From positions 16,926,001 to 16,990,000 of the forward strand of contig OZ234494.1 in the NCBI GenBank assembly GCA_965153455.1: a DNA stretch of 64,000 nucleotides, given 5' to 3'. The position numbers were made by a program, and so were the translations under genes. Source of the DNA: Sphagnum compactum. Its lineage: Eukaryota > Bryophyta > Sphagnopsida > Sphagnales. This document shows positions 23,901 to 37,591 of the stretch, piece after piece. Each line of letters begins with the position of its first letter. Position 1 is the first letter of the stretch. Under the pieces are notes generated by a model. That model was not told the origin of the DNA, did no database searches, and saw only the letters and a list, made by a program, of their open reading frames with translations.

Positions 23901-25850
23901 AATATTTTGATAAGTTACTAATTTAGATCAAATTTTATATTCTTTGCTACCCATCATATGGAAACATGAAAAAAAATGCCATGTTGGGGCATGTGGATTT
24001 CTTTTGAAATTCATTGGATATCACTAATAAGAATATAATTCATTATTTAATGTCAAAAAATCCAAAAAAGATATTCATTTAAATAAACTTTTGAGCAAAA
24101 GTCTCAACTTATAGGTTTTAATTATATTCTAACCATCAATTTTTTATTTAATTTTATGGTTTCAAAAACTTTGGTAATTGGTTTCCACTTTTTTGCAATT
24201 TTTTTTAAAATGAAAATAATTCCCCAAAATTTGTTTTAGGCACTATCCAAAAATTCACATTAAATAATTAGTGACTTTAAGGCAAAAGTTCTAAAAATTA
24301 TAAGGTATTAATTATTTACTTATGCAATAATTATGTGTTTGATCATCTACAAACTTATAATATGCTTACTAGGTACATGTGTCTACCTTCTAGTTCAAAC
24401 ATTAAAAACAATTCAAAGGTTTGAAAAACCTATCATAAGACCAAAACTAATTTTAAATTTTCAAAAATTATGTTCATGGTTTGCGTGAGGTGAAGTTATT
24501 CGACATAGGTCCATCGACCAAAGCCCTATCTCCTATCATTAATGGTGGGTCAATGGAAAGCCGTGGTTGTTATCTAAAAGGAAAGGTTGCTAAGGTTATA
24601 ATGGTGGAAATGGCTAGAGACCCAAAGAAAATCCACTTTCAAATTATTTGTGGAAAGTTTGATGTGATGGAATTGGATCCAACGACCTATTTTTTGGAAA
24701 AGTTGAGAGGCTATAACCTCAATGGGGAGGAAAATATTGAATGCTTGAAAGCCAAGAAAAAAAGTAAGGTTCATATGGGTAATGTGGAACAAAATTGTGG
24801 TTATGCCCATAAGCTCACAACCAAAACACACCCAATTTGAAGCCTTGCCCTTTATACAAATCAAAGTCGCTGAATTTCAAGTTATAAACTGGTTCTTGGT
24901 TCAACTTTAAATAACAAGTCAAACTTTTGCTACAATTATAACAAGAATTGAACAATGTTACTTACCAACATATTGGTGAAATTGGATTTAGAGGTGAACC
25001 ATACACCTTATTAGAAGTGGTTCAAAGACCTTGTTATGCAACTAACTTGTGACTATAATTAAAACGAAATTATTATTATAATCCTTCTTTACACAATTTT
25101 GAATTATTTAATAATCATTTTTTTTAAAAATGGAATGGTTAGAACCTATGATATCTTTTTAATTACTTTGTCAGTTCTAAATGGTTATACAATATCCTAA
25201 CAAAATCAATTTTGATCTTAAGCCTAATGTAGTTAAGTAAGGTAACGTCTTCAAGTTGGGGCTCTCACAAATGTTAACATTGAACATGATCATATGATGA
25301 ATGGAGTTCATTCATATGGATTTCCATTCATGACTATATAGTCCATTCATCATCCATTCATAATTAACTTGCAATTCATTTATAATTAACTCATAATTCA
25401 TTTCTAAATAATTTATAATTACTTTTCAACTCATTCCTAATTTTTTTAGTTCATTATTAATTTATTCTTAATCAATTCATAGTTCATTTACAATTAGGAA
25501 ATACTTTCAAAAAGATTCTTTGGTTGGTAGACATATGAAAATTTTTATTGAAGCTTTCATGAACTAGGTCCCAAAAAGGTGCATATAGAAATAGAACCTT
25601 TCATATTGTTCAAATCTATTGAACATGAAATATGATCTTGTTCCATTGCTTTGTAATATTCCTTTTGTGTTTACATTTTCATACTTTATCACAATGAAGC
25701 TTTGTTGCACTTTTGTTCTACACACTTAGTGTTTTTTTTTAACCTCTTGTGTTCTTGTTTTGGTTTTATTGTTCTATGTTTTTATTTAAATTTAATCTAT
25801 CTTTTTATCATTCATTTTCATAGTTTTCATTCTTGTGACAAGGGGATTTC
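20906..25850. other. AT-rich intergenic DNA, no supported gene
   Basis: Strongly AT-rich with homopolymer A/T runs, TA repeats (around 23420-23441) and GGTA/CCTA tetranucleotide clusters at 22916-22955 and 23446-23520. A pair of inverted GGGAGT-containing words lies at 22280-22312 and 22671-22701. A 119-codon open frame at 24481-24840 has no recognised motif and was not called as a gene. Confidence 0.6.
22916..23520. repeat. GGTA and CCTA tetranucleotide clusters in inverted arrangement
   Basis: A (GGTA)n run at 22917-22955 and a (CCTA)n run at 23447-23465 face each other across about 500 bp of AT-rich DNA. A further GGTAGGTAGGTAGG lies at 23505-23520. Could be the ends of an element or independent microsatellites. 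Confidence 0.7.
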
Positions 25851-25853
25851 CAA

Positions 25854-25976
25854 AATAATGGGTCCTTGACCTCCAACCTTGGAGGCCTACCTGTTACTTT
25901 AGGAATAACAAGCCCCCAAGGCCAGAAGCCCCTACAATAATAGGCCTTTAAGGCCAAAGGCTAAGGACCCATTATT
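25854..25976. mobile_element. MITE-like inverted-repeat element
   Basis: Perfect 14-nt arms AATAATGGGTCCTT (25854-25867) and its reverse complement (25963-25976) enclose about 95 bp. The interior is itself rich in GGCCT/AGGCC words and can fold. Size and structure fit a miniature inverted-repeat element, though no clear target-site duplication was identified. Confidence 0.45.
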
Positions 25977-28900
25977 CAAAAATGCCTCAACCTGAAGGCA
26001 TTGCATGGCATAAAACTCGTTTGATGAAGGATCATGAAACATTCAATGAAAGCCCAATAAAAAATTGTAATTCCTAATGAAAGAGTGTAATTCTTGATGA
26101 AGAATTGGAAAATATCGACATATTGGAAGGAGTGTAATTTTTTAGAAAATATTTTTATAATAAAAAGTGGGCAATAATTTCATTAGCCCATGGGCCAAAA
26201 AAGCCGTGTTTGGTAAGATTTTTTTTCTTCTATGATCCATGGTGATCTTACTTGCTGAAATGAAACAAAATGAAGAAAGTGAAGAAAACAAATACAGAAA
26301 GAAAATGATTATTAAAAGAAGGACAAACCCTAAATCAATAGGGGAAAAAGTTACATGAAACATCAAGTTAAAAATCAAAATTACATAAAATAAATGGTTA
26401 CTTTTTTGGGCTCCATTATAATATGTTGGTATGTCAATAAAGTCAATTTTCATTTTACATTGCACTTGACAACCCAAGCCTATACATAAATGATTTCCAT
26501 GGGACAGCCTTTGGATGTGTTTTGAGGACTTTCAACATTTCCAATGGTCACAGTCCTACATTAAATTAAGAAAGTTAATCAGAACTGGAATGAGAGGTTC
26601 CATTGAAATTTAGAAACAAAGCTGAAACCAGACAGAAGGTAAAACCCATCCATGAAGGGGCCTTACAAGCAGAATGCCCCCACACAAACAAGGGCCTAAC
26701 AAAGCATAATGCCCCTCCATGATGCTTTTGAAAGAGCCAAAATCACCTGTCCCCACACTTGTCCCTAAAATAATAACTAAGGCAAACATGCAACAGGCCA
26801 AAGACTAAATCATGGTCTCCAAGTCCAAATTTAACATTTTCCCAATTTTAAAAAATAGCCAATAAGAGGGTGGCTTCATTCAAGAGAATGTGGAATTGTG
26901 AAAATTCGGAATCAGTTGTGGAATTGTCATGGTACAAAAATCACAAAAAAAGAAAGAAAGAAAAGAAAAGTTTGGGATTGTGTGATGAATTGGGTTAGTG
27001 TTGCATGAATTTTTCAACTGTTTGTGTGATTGCTATTCTCTCCTCCATCTGACCAAGTTTTGTGGGCACAGATGAATTGTGTGGCATTGATGCTTGTGTT
27101 GCATGAATACTTTGAGGCTGTTGAATGATTCTTGATGAGTTCAAGTTTTGGGTAATAGCACAAAAAAAATTCATTGACCAGGTGGAGGGTCACAGTTTCT
27201 TTTTGTACTGAACAAACAACAACCATGCAGGAACAATAGTACCGTGACAACGGTATAAGTGGCATCATCCTCCTGGCCTGGCATCCCTCTTGTGATCTAT
27301 GATTGTCAAGTTCCATAATCCGATCATATTAGCTTGTGACAATTTTTTTGGCATTTTGCCAGTCTGTATGCAGATCCTTGTCGTGGGTTTTGTTTGCAGA
27401 TCTTAATCGATTCTTTAAGCACGGGCTTGTTGTTGGAGTATTCGAGATTTGGTTTGTGTGTTTTCATAGGAACATCAGCTTTGGTAGATTAAAGGATTTG
27501 ATACCCATTTGCAGTTGGCGGGTGTGGGGAGGATAGTATTGAGACTTTCACAACAGATCTGTGGAAAGATTTAAATCTCCCTTGCACTAGTTTCTTTGCA
27601 TTAATTTCAGCTCTAATCTTTAATCTAATCCTTTTTCAATCTCCAGCAAAGTATCAAATTGTTAGAGAAATTGAATCAGAAATGAAATTATAACTTCAGT
27701 GTTTTAGGGTTTTGGATTGTCCAAAAAAGAAAAGTCCCTTCTGCATGAAGATACAAAAATGAGACATAAACTCTAAACCCTTAAGAATGAAAATTGTTTT
27801 GACAGCACCAGGAATGTTGACAGAGATGGAATTCTAATTTGAGGGGGAAAAAAGGGGGGATTTGGGGACTGGAATTTTGATGAAGGAATTGTTGGGTGCC
27901 CTGATGACCCAATGCATGTAAAGTCTTGCAAATACCGAATCAAACAATGCTGCAGAAGCTTATACATCAATTGGTTATGAAAAGGGACTCTCAAGTGATT
28001 CTGAGAATATTGGGTTTGGTTTTGGTTCCCTGTTCATTTATGATCCTTCATGATTGCATCAAGCTAAATGTATTGACTGCCATATTTGATAATCTTGGGC
28101 CAGGAATTTCAGATCAGGTGTGTAGATAACATTGGGCCCATTGCATATCATCTCTCTGGCTGCAGTTGCACGTGTGCACCATCAACACCAAGCATTTTTA
28201 CTTACAAAAGCCCCTTTTCTCAACTCCACAATCGAATTTGAAGGTGAAATCCAGCTCTCTTTCTTTCCTTCGTCTGAGTCTTATAATCCTCTTTGTCTTG
28301 TGGTTGAAACAGTCAATTTCACTTCTGCGGAAATACCCAATTGAATTGTGAAGCAATCTCAAGGAATGGTTCTGCCAAGTCCTACTATTCACAACGCTAG
28401 AGACTGGCACAGAATCATGTCTTCTTTGAAGAGCTGCTGCAGGACAGCCTTGGGACATTTGAAGAATTGAACTTAAAAGACAATGAGGACAAGCACAACA
28501 GCATGGAAAATTGGACATGCTGGAACTTACCTTAAACTTTTTGCCAAGGTCTTCAGAAGGTACCTACCACTACCTACTTTTTGTTTTTGCATTTGTTAGC
28601 TGTCAATGCACAACTCCTTTACAAAAGCATGAATTGGGTGTGTTTGTTCTCATTCGCACTTCATTGGAAGTTGTGATTCCCATAAATCAGTCACAATTGT
28701 ATAAAAGGGTTAAGGATGTCTAATCTGGACTAGAACCTTGGTTTTTCACAAGGGAGTGATTTGTGCAAGAGCCAATTGAATATAGGCATTGAAAGAAGTT
28801 ACCGCCATTTGGTTTGGGGACTGCATCATGACAGAGGACGAGGCAATGTAGAGTGCACTTGTAAGTAGCCAAGTACTACTACATTCCATATATTCCCATC

Positions 28901-29560
28901 CAACATCTTCAGAGTTGATCATCTGACATAACTGGCCATTGGGCACCAGTTTGTTTTCCATTTCAGATTTTGTATCATGTGTAGAATTTGTCAGAAAAGA
29001 AAACAGACTGTAACATTGTCCTGGAAAATCTTCTCTGACTAAAGACCTAATTATTCCTATTGCAGATCTTTCAATTATCTCCAGTTGTCAGGGAAACCAG
29101 ACTGTGTGATTTGTCCACTGGGGAAATCTTCTACTACTGGAAGAAGATCATCAGGACATAACAGAAAATGCATATGCTTCATTGCTGCATGATGGCCAGT
29201 TGCCTTAGTGGAAAGATTGTGTAATTGATTGCTTGCTCTTGAGAGAACTTGGAGAGCTTTCTTGCCCTGGGTATTGATAGGTTGACAGTGAGAAAGTTTG
29301 AAGTACAGGTCTAATAAAAGAGAGAGAGAGAGAGAAGTTGGGGGGATCAATCAAAAGTGTCCAGATTGCAGCAGCCCTAGATCTGAGCGGGTCTGTCTGG
29401 ACACATCAATGAATGAGGCAATCATTGAAGTACATCACCAAATTGGACAACACCATTTGCAATGAGCAGGCAATTGGAGTATTCACCCCACATAAGCAGC
29501 CAACATCACCACCACCACCCCAACTCCTCCTTTATCAATGTTTATCAAAGGAACAGAAGA
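25977..29560. other. Intergenic DNA of mixed composition, no supported gene
   Basis: AT-rich at first, then from about 26.5 to 29.5 kb closer to the composition of gene flanks and introns elsewhere in the window. A TTAGGGTTT word at 27704-27712 and a GA microsatellite at 29318-29335 are present. Short open frames on both strands could be exons of an unrecognised or non-coding transcript, but none has a known domain. Confidence 0.5.
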
Positions 29561-30216
29561 GAACTTGATAGCAAAACCTTCGAAATGGCTTTGTAGAAAT
29601 TTGATACCCAAACCTTCAAAATTAATTTGTCGAAACTTGGATACCAAGACCTTTAAAATTGCTTAGTAGAAACTTGATACCAAAACCTTCAAAATGCATT
29701 GTAAGAAACTCGATACCAAAACCTTCAAAATGCATTGTACGAAACTTGACACCAAAATCTTCAAAATCAATTTGTAGAAACTTGATACCCAAACCTTCAA
29801 AATTGCTTCGTAGAAACTTTTATACCAAAACCTTCAAAGTTGGTTGGTAGAAACTTGATACCAAAAGCTTCAAAATGCATTGTAAGAAACTTGACACCAA
29901 AACCTTCAAAATTGCCTTTGTAGAAACTTGTATTCCAAGACCTTCAAAGCTGGTTGGTAGAAACTTGATACCAAGACCTTCAAAATGCATTGTAAGAAAA
30001 TTGATACCACAATCTTCAAAATTTCTTTTTAGAAACTTGATACAATCAATCAAAATTGCTTTGCAAAAACTTGATATCAAAGCCTTCAAAAAGGCAAGTT
30101 TGTCAGAAACTTAATACCTTTGACCTTCAAAATTGCTTTGCAGAAACTTGATACCAATTTCCAAATTGCTTTGTAGAAACCTGATACCAAAATTTACCTT
30201 TTAATTTGCTTTACAG
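29561..30216. repeat. 36-bp minisatellite, about 18 copies
   Basis: Unit approximately GAAACTTGATACCAAAACCT followed by TCAAAATTGCTTTGTA, period 36 bp with some 35- to 40-bp variants. Because 36 is a multiple of three, one plus-strand frame reads as repeats of RNLIPKPSKCIV, and the minus strand is also open over 89 codons. There are no unique spacers, so it is not a CRISPR-like array. It lies 380 bp past the stop of the acetyltransferase gene. Confidence 0.9.
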
Positions 30217-30595
30217 TGAATTGCTATAGTCAGCATCAGCAGCAGCGGCACAGCAGCTTAATATAGGAACATACCAGACACCATTGAATCTGACTTTCAA
30301 ATAGCTAGGTACCCACAAGCTTGTTATGTGTTTGTGTTTTGTTCTCACAAGTTGCAGATGGGTTGAAACAAATTAAGTGCAAAAGGAAAGAAAGTTCAGC
30401 AAAATTTGTAAGCAATCAAATCCAGGTACAAAAATTCCTCAAAACTGAGAACTACTGTGAATCTGCTGCTGCAGAGAAAGAAGAAGAAAGGCACATGACG
30501 ACGCCAAAGTTTTATACAATTGAAGGAGGTTCAAGGAACCAAAAGAAAATAAAACAAAAACAAAACCCTACTAGTACTGCTCTAGATAGAGAGCT

Positions 30596-32036
30596 TCAAA
30601 CCTCTCTAGGATCTACAAAGAGTTTGGATTGCTGAGGAGATGTGCGCCAGTCGAAGACGGTATAATTGTCAAAATCAGGCTCAGTAAGTTCACTCAGAAT
30701 CGTGCCAGATCCAGTTCCGAGTCTTTTGATGCACCAAAGATCGTCACAGGAAGATAATCTTTTCCAGTGCGGAATGCAAACAGTGGCGGGGTCAGAGGCA
30801 GCTAATTCTGTCGCAAGTGCTTGACATCCGTGTTTTCTCGCCACATTGTGCGCATGCCAACACAAGGAATTCAGAAGCTCGAGGCCTCTGGGTCCCTCTG
30901 AGTGCAAACCAAACATGAACTGGAAGCCGAAGGAGGAAGTGAAGAGGTTGGGAATGGAGGGAATGGGAAACCATGGCAACAACCATTCCAGCCATCGAGA
31001 AGCTGTTGCTAGTGTGCGAATTGGCCATGACGCTCCTCTCATCTCAAACTTGAAAACTTCGTTGCTTCTCCAAATGCTCAAAACCGCCCACGATGCTCCT
31101 TTTGCCCATCCTCCAGTGGCTTCCATCTTCGCGTTATTCCCACCCGTTCTTCCTCCCTCGTGACTCACAGTACCAAGTCCCGCATGCAGTTGCTTGTTGT
31201 CATCAGCAAAAGTCGCCACCCAAGTGCCGGCGCAGAGCTCGTTGCCGAGTAAACTGTGGATGTCTTTAGGGAAGAACTCAGTGGTGCCCATCGACGTAGC
31301 TCGATATAGCGATGCGGCTCCATCGACGCTGAGCTTGGTGAGACGAACATCGGAAGGTAAAGGTCGGTCGCGGAGGAAGACTGGGTGTACTAGAATCACA
31401 GGGGAGCGGAAGCCCACGTACTGCAGTCGCTCAGTGAAGAGCTTCACTGACGCGACATTGTCTTTCTCCGTTGCTATATACACGTACTCCGCTTGTTGTT
31501 CTTCGCACCATTCTTCCATCTTCTCCACTAGCTTCATTGCAATTCCCATCTTCCTGCAAAACAACAAACAATCGAAAACCGCGAGTGATGAGTGATCTGT
31601 CCACGAGTACTGGAGTCTTTGTATTTCGAAGCTCCGGCTTCAAGAGTGATGAGAGAATAAGTAAGTACCTGTGCAATGGGCAGACGCGCAAGCCGAGCAA
31701 GTAACCGACGCGAGCATACACAGGAACTATGGTCACGGAAGATGCATCCTCCTCTGAAACGCCTGTTATCTTCTTTGACCTGCACACAACATCATTCACT
31801 CCTCCTCTCACGACACCCACAATTTGCTTCGCCACTTCCGCTACCAGCATGGTATGCACCGGAAGATGACGAACACGGCAGAGCGGATCACCCAGCATAT
31901 CCGCGAACAAGGATGCGCCCAGTCCTGCTTCACAACTACGCTCCAACGCTTCAACTTGCGCCAAGTCCGTCTCTTTCACGTATCTGCGTACCACAATATT
32001 ATTCAATTGCCCCAGCTTCCCCATCATCAACTCCAA
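30596..32036 (-). CDS. HLS1-like: HOOKLESS1-like GNAT N-acetyltransferase, 2 exons
   Basis: Member of the plant HLS1 family of predicted N-acetyltransferases, which in angiosperms controls apical-hook and auxin/ethylene responses. Exons 32036-31669 and 31553-30596, intron phase 2, give 441 residues. The N-terminal GNAT domain begins at RRYVKETDLAQVEALERSCE, continues through LFADMLGDPLCRVRH and ends in the acetyl-CoA loop HRKMGIAMKLVEKMEEW (RxxGxA, R123-A128). YIATEKDNVASVKLFTE follows. The plant-specific C-terminal half shows TTEFFPKDI, SWAVLSIW, PNLFTSSFGFQFMFGLHSEG, HWKRLSSCDDLWCIKRL and the terminal signature LFVDPRE. The start at 32036 is the first in-frame ATG; ATGs three and four codons later are possible. 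Hook formation does not exist in bryophytes, so the ancestral role is open. Confidence 0.93.
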
Positions 32037-35000
32037 CGTTCTGCAGCTGCCACAAGCTCCAAAACCTTCGAGGTGAGCTTCGTCGCTCCTAGTTCACTTG
32101 CTTGCGCCTATCCGATAACCTCGGGACCCACATACACACAATTCAATCGGAAGAACTGCAATCACCGAAATCCCTCACGAAGAGAGATTGCAGCTGCGAG
32201 CGTGCTGGCGTTCCAATCTATGCCTAGTGACGTCAACACTACAAACACTAAACGCACTCGGCATCAGATCCCGGGATTCAGAGCAAAACAAACAGAAAGG
32301 TATTCTTGCCAAAGAGAAACATGCACATCAGATCCCGGGATTCAGAGCAAAAGACAGAAAGTTGTTTTTGCCAAAAACAAACACAGACACGGACAAGCAC
32401 AAGAGATCCGCACAGCTGAGCTTCATCCGAAAATCCCAAAAAAAATTAATTCTAGGACATAACGAAGTTCCGCACAAGGCAGTGTGATTTTTGCATGGAT
32501 TATGCATCCATGGTTTGCGAGAGACGACCCAGTTCTTAGCGCGTGAGAGAAGGGAGTGAGAATGAAGGGAGCGAGCGAGAGAGAGCAAAACAACGAACGC
32601 GACAACAGACGACGACGCTCGAGTCGCTGCGGGTGCTGCTGCTGCTTGTGACGGCGCTCTCAAACCATCGGCGTCAATAAAAGGCCATAAAAAGCCACTT
32701 TCTTATCGTCGCGCAAAGGAAGAAGAGGCGCTTTTTTGTGGCGTTTTACCTGACCTAGTCTCCGTTCTGACACGCGCCGGGCGCCTGTGAACTTTTTAGA
32801 TTGTGCGTAGGGAGACGGGCAGCGGGCGGGCAGGGAATAAATAAAATGGTTTTTGTTTAAATTATTCTTATTTTTGGCCTTTTTGTACCGACATAATTAA
32901 TCATCTTTCGTTGCTGATGAGAACTACCTTTGACAGCCTCTGAAAAATCTCTTTATTTCAACCATCAAATATGATGTGGTTAAGATTTAGACGATAGAGG
33001 CACCGTTGATTTGTGGTGATTTTGGTTCAAAATTGCAAGAATTCAAATTGTGAATGATCACACAAGCCATCAACATATTGACATCATTCTTGACATTTTT
33101 TATCAACATACATGTATATAAGGTACATAATACGTTGGCATGTTGAACCCCGTTTCAAGATTTGTGATTGTTGGTGTGATCACAAATCTTTAATAGTCTA
33201 GGTTGGCGATTGAGTACCATGATCTCATCTTGGTTGTTAAGAATTAGTTTGATGATCAACTTTTTTTTATTGGTGAATTTTTTTTAAAAAATTCAAGTGA
33301 TTTTGGAGGTTTCCATTTGCTAGAAGTGAGAAAAAAAATTGTGAAAATTGTTAGATTTCTATACTTGGTTTTTCATGTATAGCAAAAATGTAAAAGAATA
33401 ATTATAAATTTGTATTTCATATTTGGTTTATAGCCAAATTTGGCTAAATCTTCCTAGGGATGATCGTCATTTTTTAATATTTTCTTATGGGTGATAGTTA
33501 CTTTGGCTACAAACCAAAATTCTTAAAAAAGACATTGCTAATGATGTTGGTTGTGATGGAGCTATGAAACCTAGAACCATGTTGAATTATATGACATGTG
33601 AAACAACTATGATTGACAAACACCAAAAGTTCATTGAGGAAAAACATATGTTTAAATTTAAGACCATTATGAGTTTGATTAACTTTTGGCCAAGTTGTGT
33701 TTCCATTCAAATTGCTTGTTACATTCTGTTTTGAATTTAGGGTATAGACGGTATGCATTGTAGTTTTTTTCTCCTTTCTTTAAATGTGTTGGTTGTTGTT
33801 TGTAGGTTTGTAATTTGCAAACAAGGCTTATGAAGAGCTTCAATGTGAAACGTGAACAAGGTTTTTAAAAGGGGTAGCAAACCAATTGTTGTGGTGTGAT
33901 GTTGTTTTTTGTTACGAAAGATTTAGTTTGGCATGCAAACAAATGTTTTGTAGATGTGGCTGTTTTCCTTTGTGTAGCTTATAAATTTATATGAACTAGG
34001 AACACAAATGAATTTTAAAATATATATTCAATAAACTAGGAGATGCGATCTAAAATGTTTGCAAGTTGCAACTAACATGCCTATGAGAATAGTGGAGGTA
34101 TTTGTCAAACAATATGGTTTAGTAAAAATTTGATTCACAAATGACCATGAGGGCATGGGAATGATAGAAACCTATTGTATTAGGTATTTTTTGTTCATGT
34201 ATTGTTTGATGTCTAGACATATACAAAGATATTCAACAATGAAATATGTGATTTTAATGAATGTGGAGAGAATGTAATCTTTCTAATTTGTTTGGGAGGA
34301 TGTATACAATACTCACTCAAAAACATGTTGCAATTAAACTTAAACGAGCAATGATATCAACTTTGTTCTTTGTTACATGTAATTGTCATGGGATTCTAGC
34401 ATAGGCTTATCATTTGAATGAACATCAATTAAGGATTTTATAAATTTGTTGGTTATGTCAATTTAAATTGATAACCCCAAAACCTAGACTACAAGTCGAC
34501 CCAACTCCTTTTCAAAAACCTTAAACCCCTAAACCCGATTCTCATCATGTTTTGGGGAAAGCAACAAAAAGCTTATCCAAAGGTTTCTCTTAAAATGAAA
34601 AAAAAAAAAAAAAACCTTACATTTTAATTTGTTACCCTATTTGTTGACTTTTCAAAAAACGTCAACATGCAACTTTAAGAGCCTATTTTCAAGAATTTAT
34701 TTTCAAGTTTTCAATTTGGAGTCCAATTCTAGCAAAAGGCTAATCTCACAATCCAATGCCCATTCATTCCACCAAAAGTGTGTTGGGTCAAGTCCAGGTC
34801 ACAATAACCTGAACCTTCATGTTTAAAACCTTCATGTTTAACATTCGAAACTGGGGAACTTGCCAACCTCCCCCATACGAAGCAAAGCTAAGTGCTCACC
34901 ATTGCTTATTCATCATATTCATATTCATTATTTACATCATATTCTTGAACACTCTTGTTGCAACACTCTTTTAATCTTCACTTCTAATATGTGGTTTTAA

Positions 35001-37590
35001 TTCTTCTTCTTCTTTTGTTTCTTCTTCTTTTGTGGAACTCCATATGTTCACCTATCAATGAATATGTACCCAATTTGTGGTAGTTCATGTGGACTTCAAA
35101 AATGGAAGCAAAATGAAGTGTCACTTTTTTTGTTTCCCCCTTTCCCTTTGGGATCATCCTAAGTCCCAAAATTGATTATTTATTCAGCTGGGTACTGGTG
35201 GGCTCATGTCATGGGGACCCTTTGTTTCAACTTGTCGACACTTAGCCCTCCAAAAAAAAAAAAGCTGGCATTGAGGACCAATTCTTACCAGCATGTCATA
35301 AGCCAACAACATTTAGGGCACAACTTTTGATGGGTCTTTTCACCACGATAGCAACATCGAACTACCTTTGTGCTTTTTCTTGTTGGTATTCGTAATAAGT
35401 TCACACTTCACACTTGATGTGTAGATTGCACCTGGAAGCCTTGCTTAACATTCCAATGGAGAGTGAGACAAGCATTTTGTAGCTTAGAAGCTATATTTAG
35501 TATTGGGATTTTGTTAGTTGTTTTTTTGATTGCAAAAGAGACAAGCATAGGTAGTGAAAGGATATAAAGTAAGGAAATATTTTGTGGCAACCTCTGAAGG
35601 ATTATCTAGACTTATTTTGAGGAATATGGTTGTGACCCAAGTCAACAGCATATACTTATATCTTAGTAATAAAAATAATAAGGATTGCTAGATTGTGTTC
35701 CCATGTCCACCTCCGACTCATTCTTTGATTTTGCTACTCACCGTGATGTACTCTCTCAATTATGACATATTCAAAACTAATTCCCAATGTGTGGTTACAA
35801 CCCACTTGACACAATTTTCATTTGTATGGATAAAGGAGGTAGGGAACCACATCATCCAAATTGTGGGAACCTAGGCTAGGTGGCTTTTCAATGGCCTTAA
35901 TCCTAACGAAGAAACCAATACTCCTTTGTTATACTCGAAACCGCAAACCATGTAAACCAATGTTTTTTCTGGGGTCTTTAACAACAATCATGATCTTCAT
36001 TGTGGAGGATTGTTTTTGCACCAAGTACCCTCTTCAAATTGCCCTTTTTTCCCCCCAAGATAGCAAAATGCAAGAAAGTGGTTTTGGGTTTAATTTGCTT
36101 TCCAAGCCCTAAGGCATCTACACACCCTCCCTTCCCCAAAACATACAACATGCACAAATATTGTTTAAAAAATAATCATTGAAGGAATAAACTACATAAA
36201 CCAAGAAAAGAAAAGTTTAACACGCATTTGAGTGTTTGCAAACCGAGTATGTAATTTGCACATTTGCTTAATCAACATTGATCTTTTGTCTTAGTGTGTG
36301 CAAGTTTGTTTCTTGTTCTACGTGCATTCGTGACTAAGTCTAAACATGAATTGATTTGAAACATCTTGAAGTGATGGAAAAGCCATGGAATTGAGTCCCA
36401 ATGATAACACAACTACTCCTTGAATATTTGCAATTTTTCTTCCCTCCCAAGCCCTAGGTCAAATGTTGTCTCCTACTATTCCAAGAGAATGGTCCTTGTG
36501 CTCAGCATAAATAACAAATAAATTTGCTTTGCTATGGACTTGTAAACACAATTATTGAGTGGGTTAATAATGACCTGAATATACATGTGTGCAAAATATC
36601 AGGGTAAAAATATATGCTCCCCAGTCCCATCGGCTGTCTATATATTTTCCTCGTTACCCTTTTAATTATCATATACTCAAATAGTAAATATTTCGCACTA
36701 GTAAATATTTCTTACAATGTTTGTAAATGCCAATCACACAACTAATGATCTTTCTCGACTTGTGAATTGTTTCATACTTGTACCCATGTTATAAATTTTT
36801 TTTTATCTACCTTGCAATTACCCATTATTACATATAGAACAAATATAATAAGATAAAGTATAGCATACTTGCCCTATCCTTTCTCTTGTGAGAAAGGCAA
36901 ATGTTAGTCATTAACCTTTACCGTTACATGGATTGATAATTTTGGAACCCTTATATATATATCCTTACGTGACTTAGGAAAATTTGAAAATCCCATATAT
37001 ATATATACCTTTACTCAGATGATATACATTTTGCATGGATTCATAAATTTGCAATGCTTATATATTTTACCTTGACTTAGGCCACGCATTAGCATGCATG
37101 CATGCATTTTGCATAGGCTACTTGTTGATTTGTTTTTTGGTTTTGAAGTTGGTATGAATGGACCTGCCTTTTATCATGCAGATTTGATGATCCCTTGAGG
37201 AGAAGGCAGGAAGGGGGAAACAAACAGCCTTCAAACAAAGAACAAATCTTCTTGGGTGGCTAACAAACCATTCTATTTCTAACCATTATTCTAATGCGAG
37301 CGGAACTGACCATGAATTTAATAATTGGAGAGCATGTCCACCGATACCCACTATTTGGGCCTCTATTACTCTTTGCCACATGTAACATAAAGTGTTAATA
37401 ATTATTCCCCCATCCATCCCCACCCCAAAAACATGAGAAATTTGAACACTCACTATTTAAATGTCCACACCGGCCTCTACCAATCACTCTCATTGACCAA
37501 TCAAAACCAGTACCTTTTTGAAGGGCACTGTATCATCTATGCATTTTTATTTTTATTTTCTTACAAAACACTTTCACTTATTTCTTTTTT
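32037..37590. other. Promoter of the HLS1-like gene, then AT-rich intergenic DNA
   Basis: 32037-32850 is GC-richer, with a CT-rich tract on the minus strand (32555-32590), fitting the promoter and leader of the HLS1-like gene. Beyond 32.85 kb the DNA is AT-rich, with a dispersed repeat at 33291-33500 and a 17-base poly-A at 34598-34614. Open frames here are short and unrecognised. Confidence 0.55.
33291..33500 (+). repeat. Dispersed repeat with AGCCAAATTTGGCT core, copy 2
   Basis: Shares AGATTTCTATACTTGGTTTT (with a one-base variation), a TATAG-CAAATTTGGCTAAATC block and a CCTA-GATGAT block with 38390-38575, in the same orientation. The core resembles 17480-17610 inverted. Confidence 0.6.
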
Positions 37591-37591
37591 T

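Noticed and set aside
29561-30216. CRISPR-like array
   Set aside because: The repeats are contiguous with no unique spacers, and the context is a plant nuclear genome; it is a minisatellite.
31824-32462. 212-codon plus-strand open frame
   Set aside because: Mostly antisense to the acetyltransferase exon 1 and its promoter, with no recognisable protein features.
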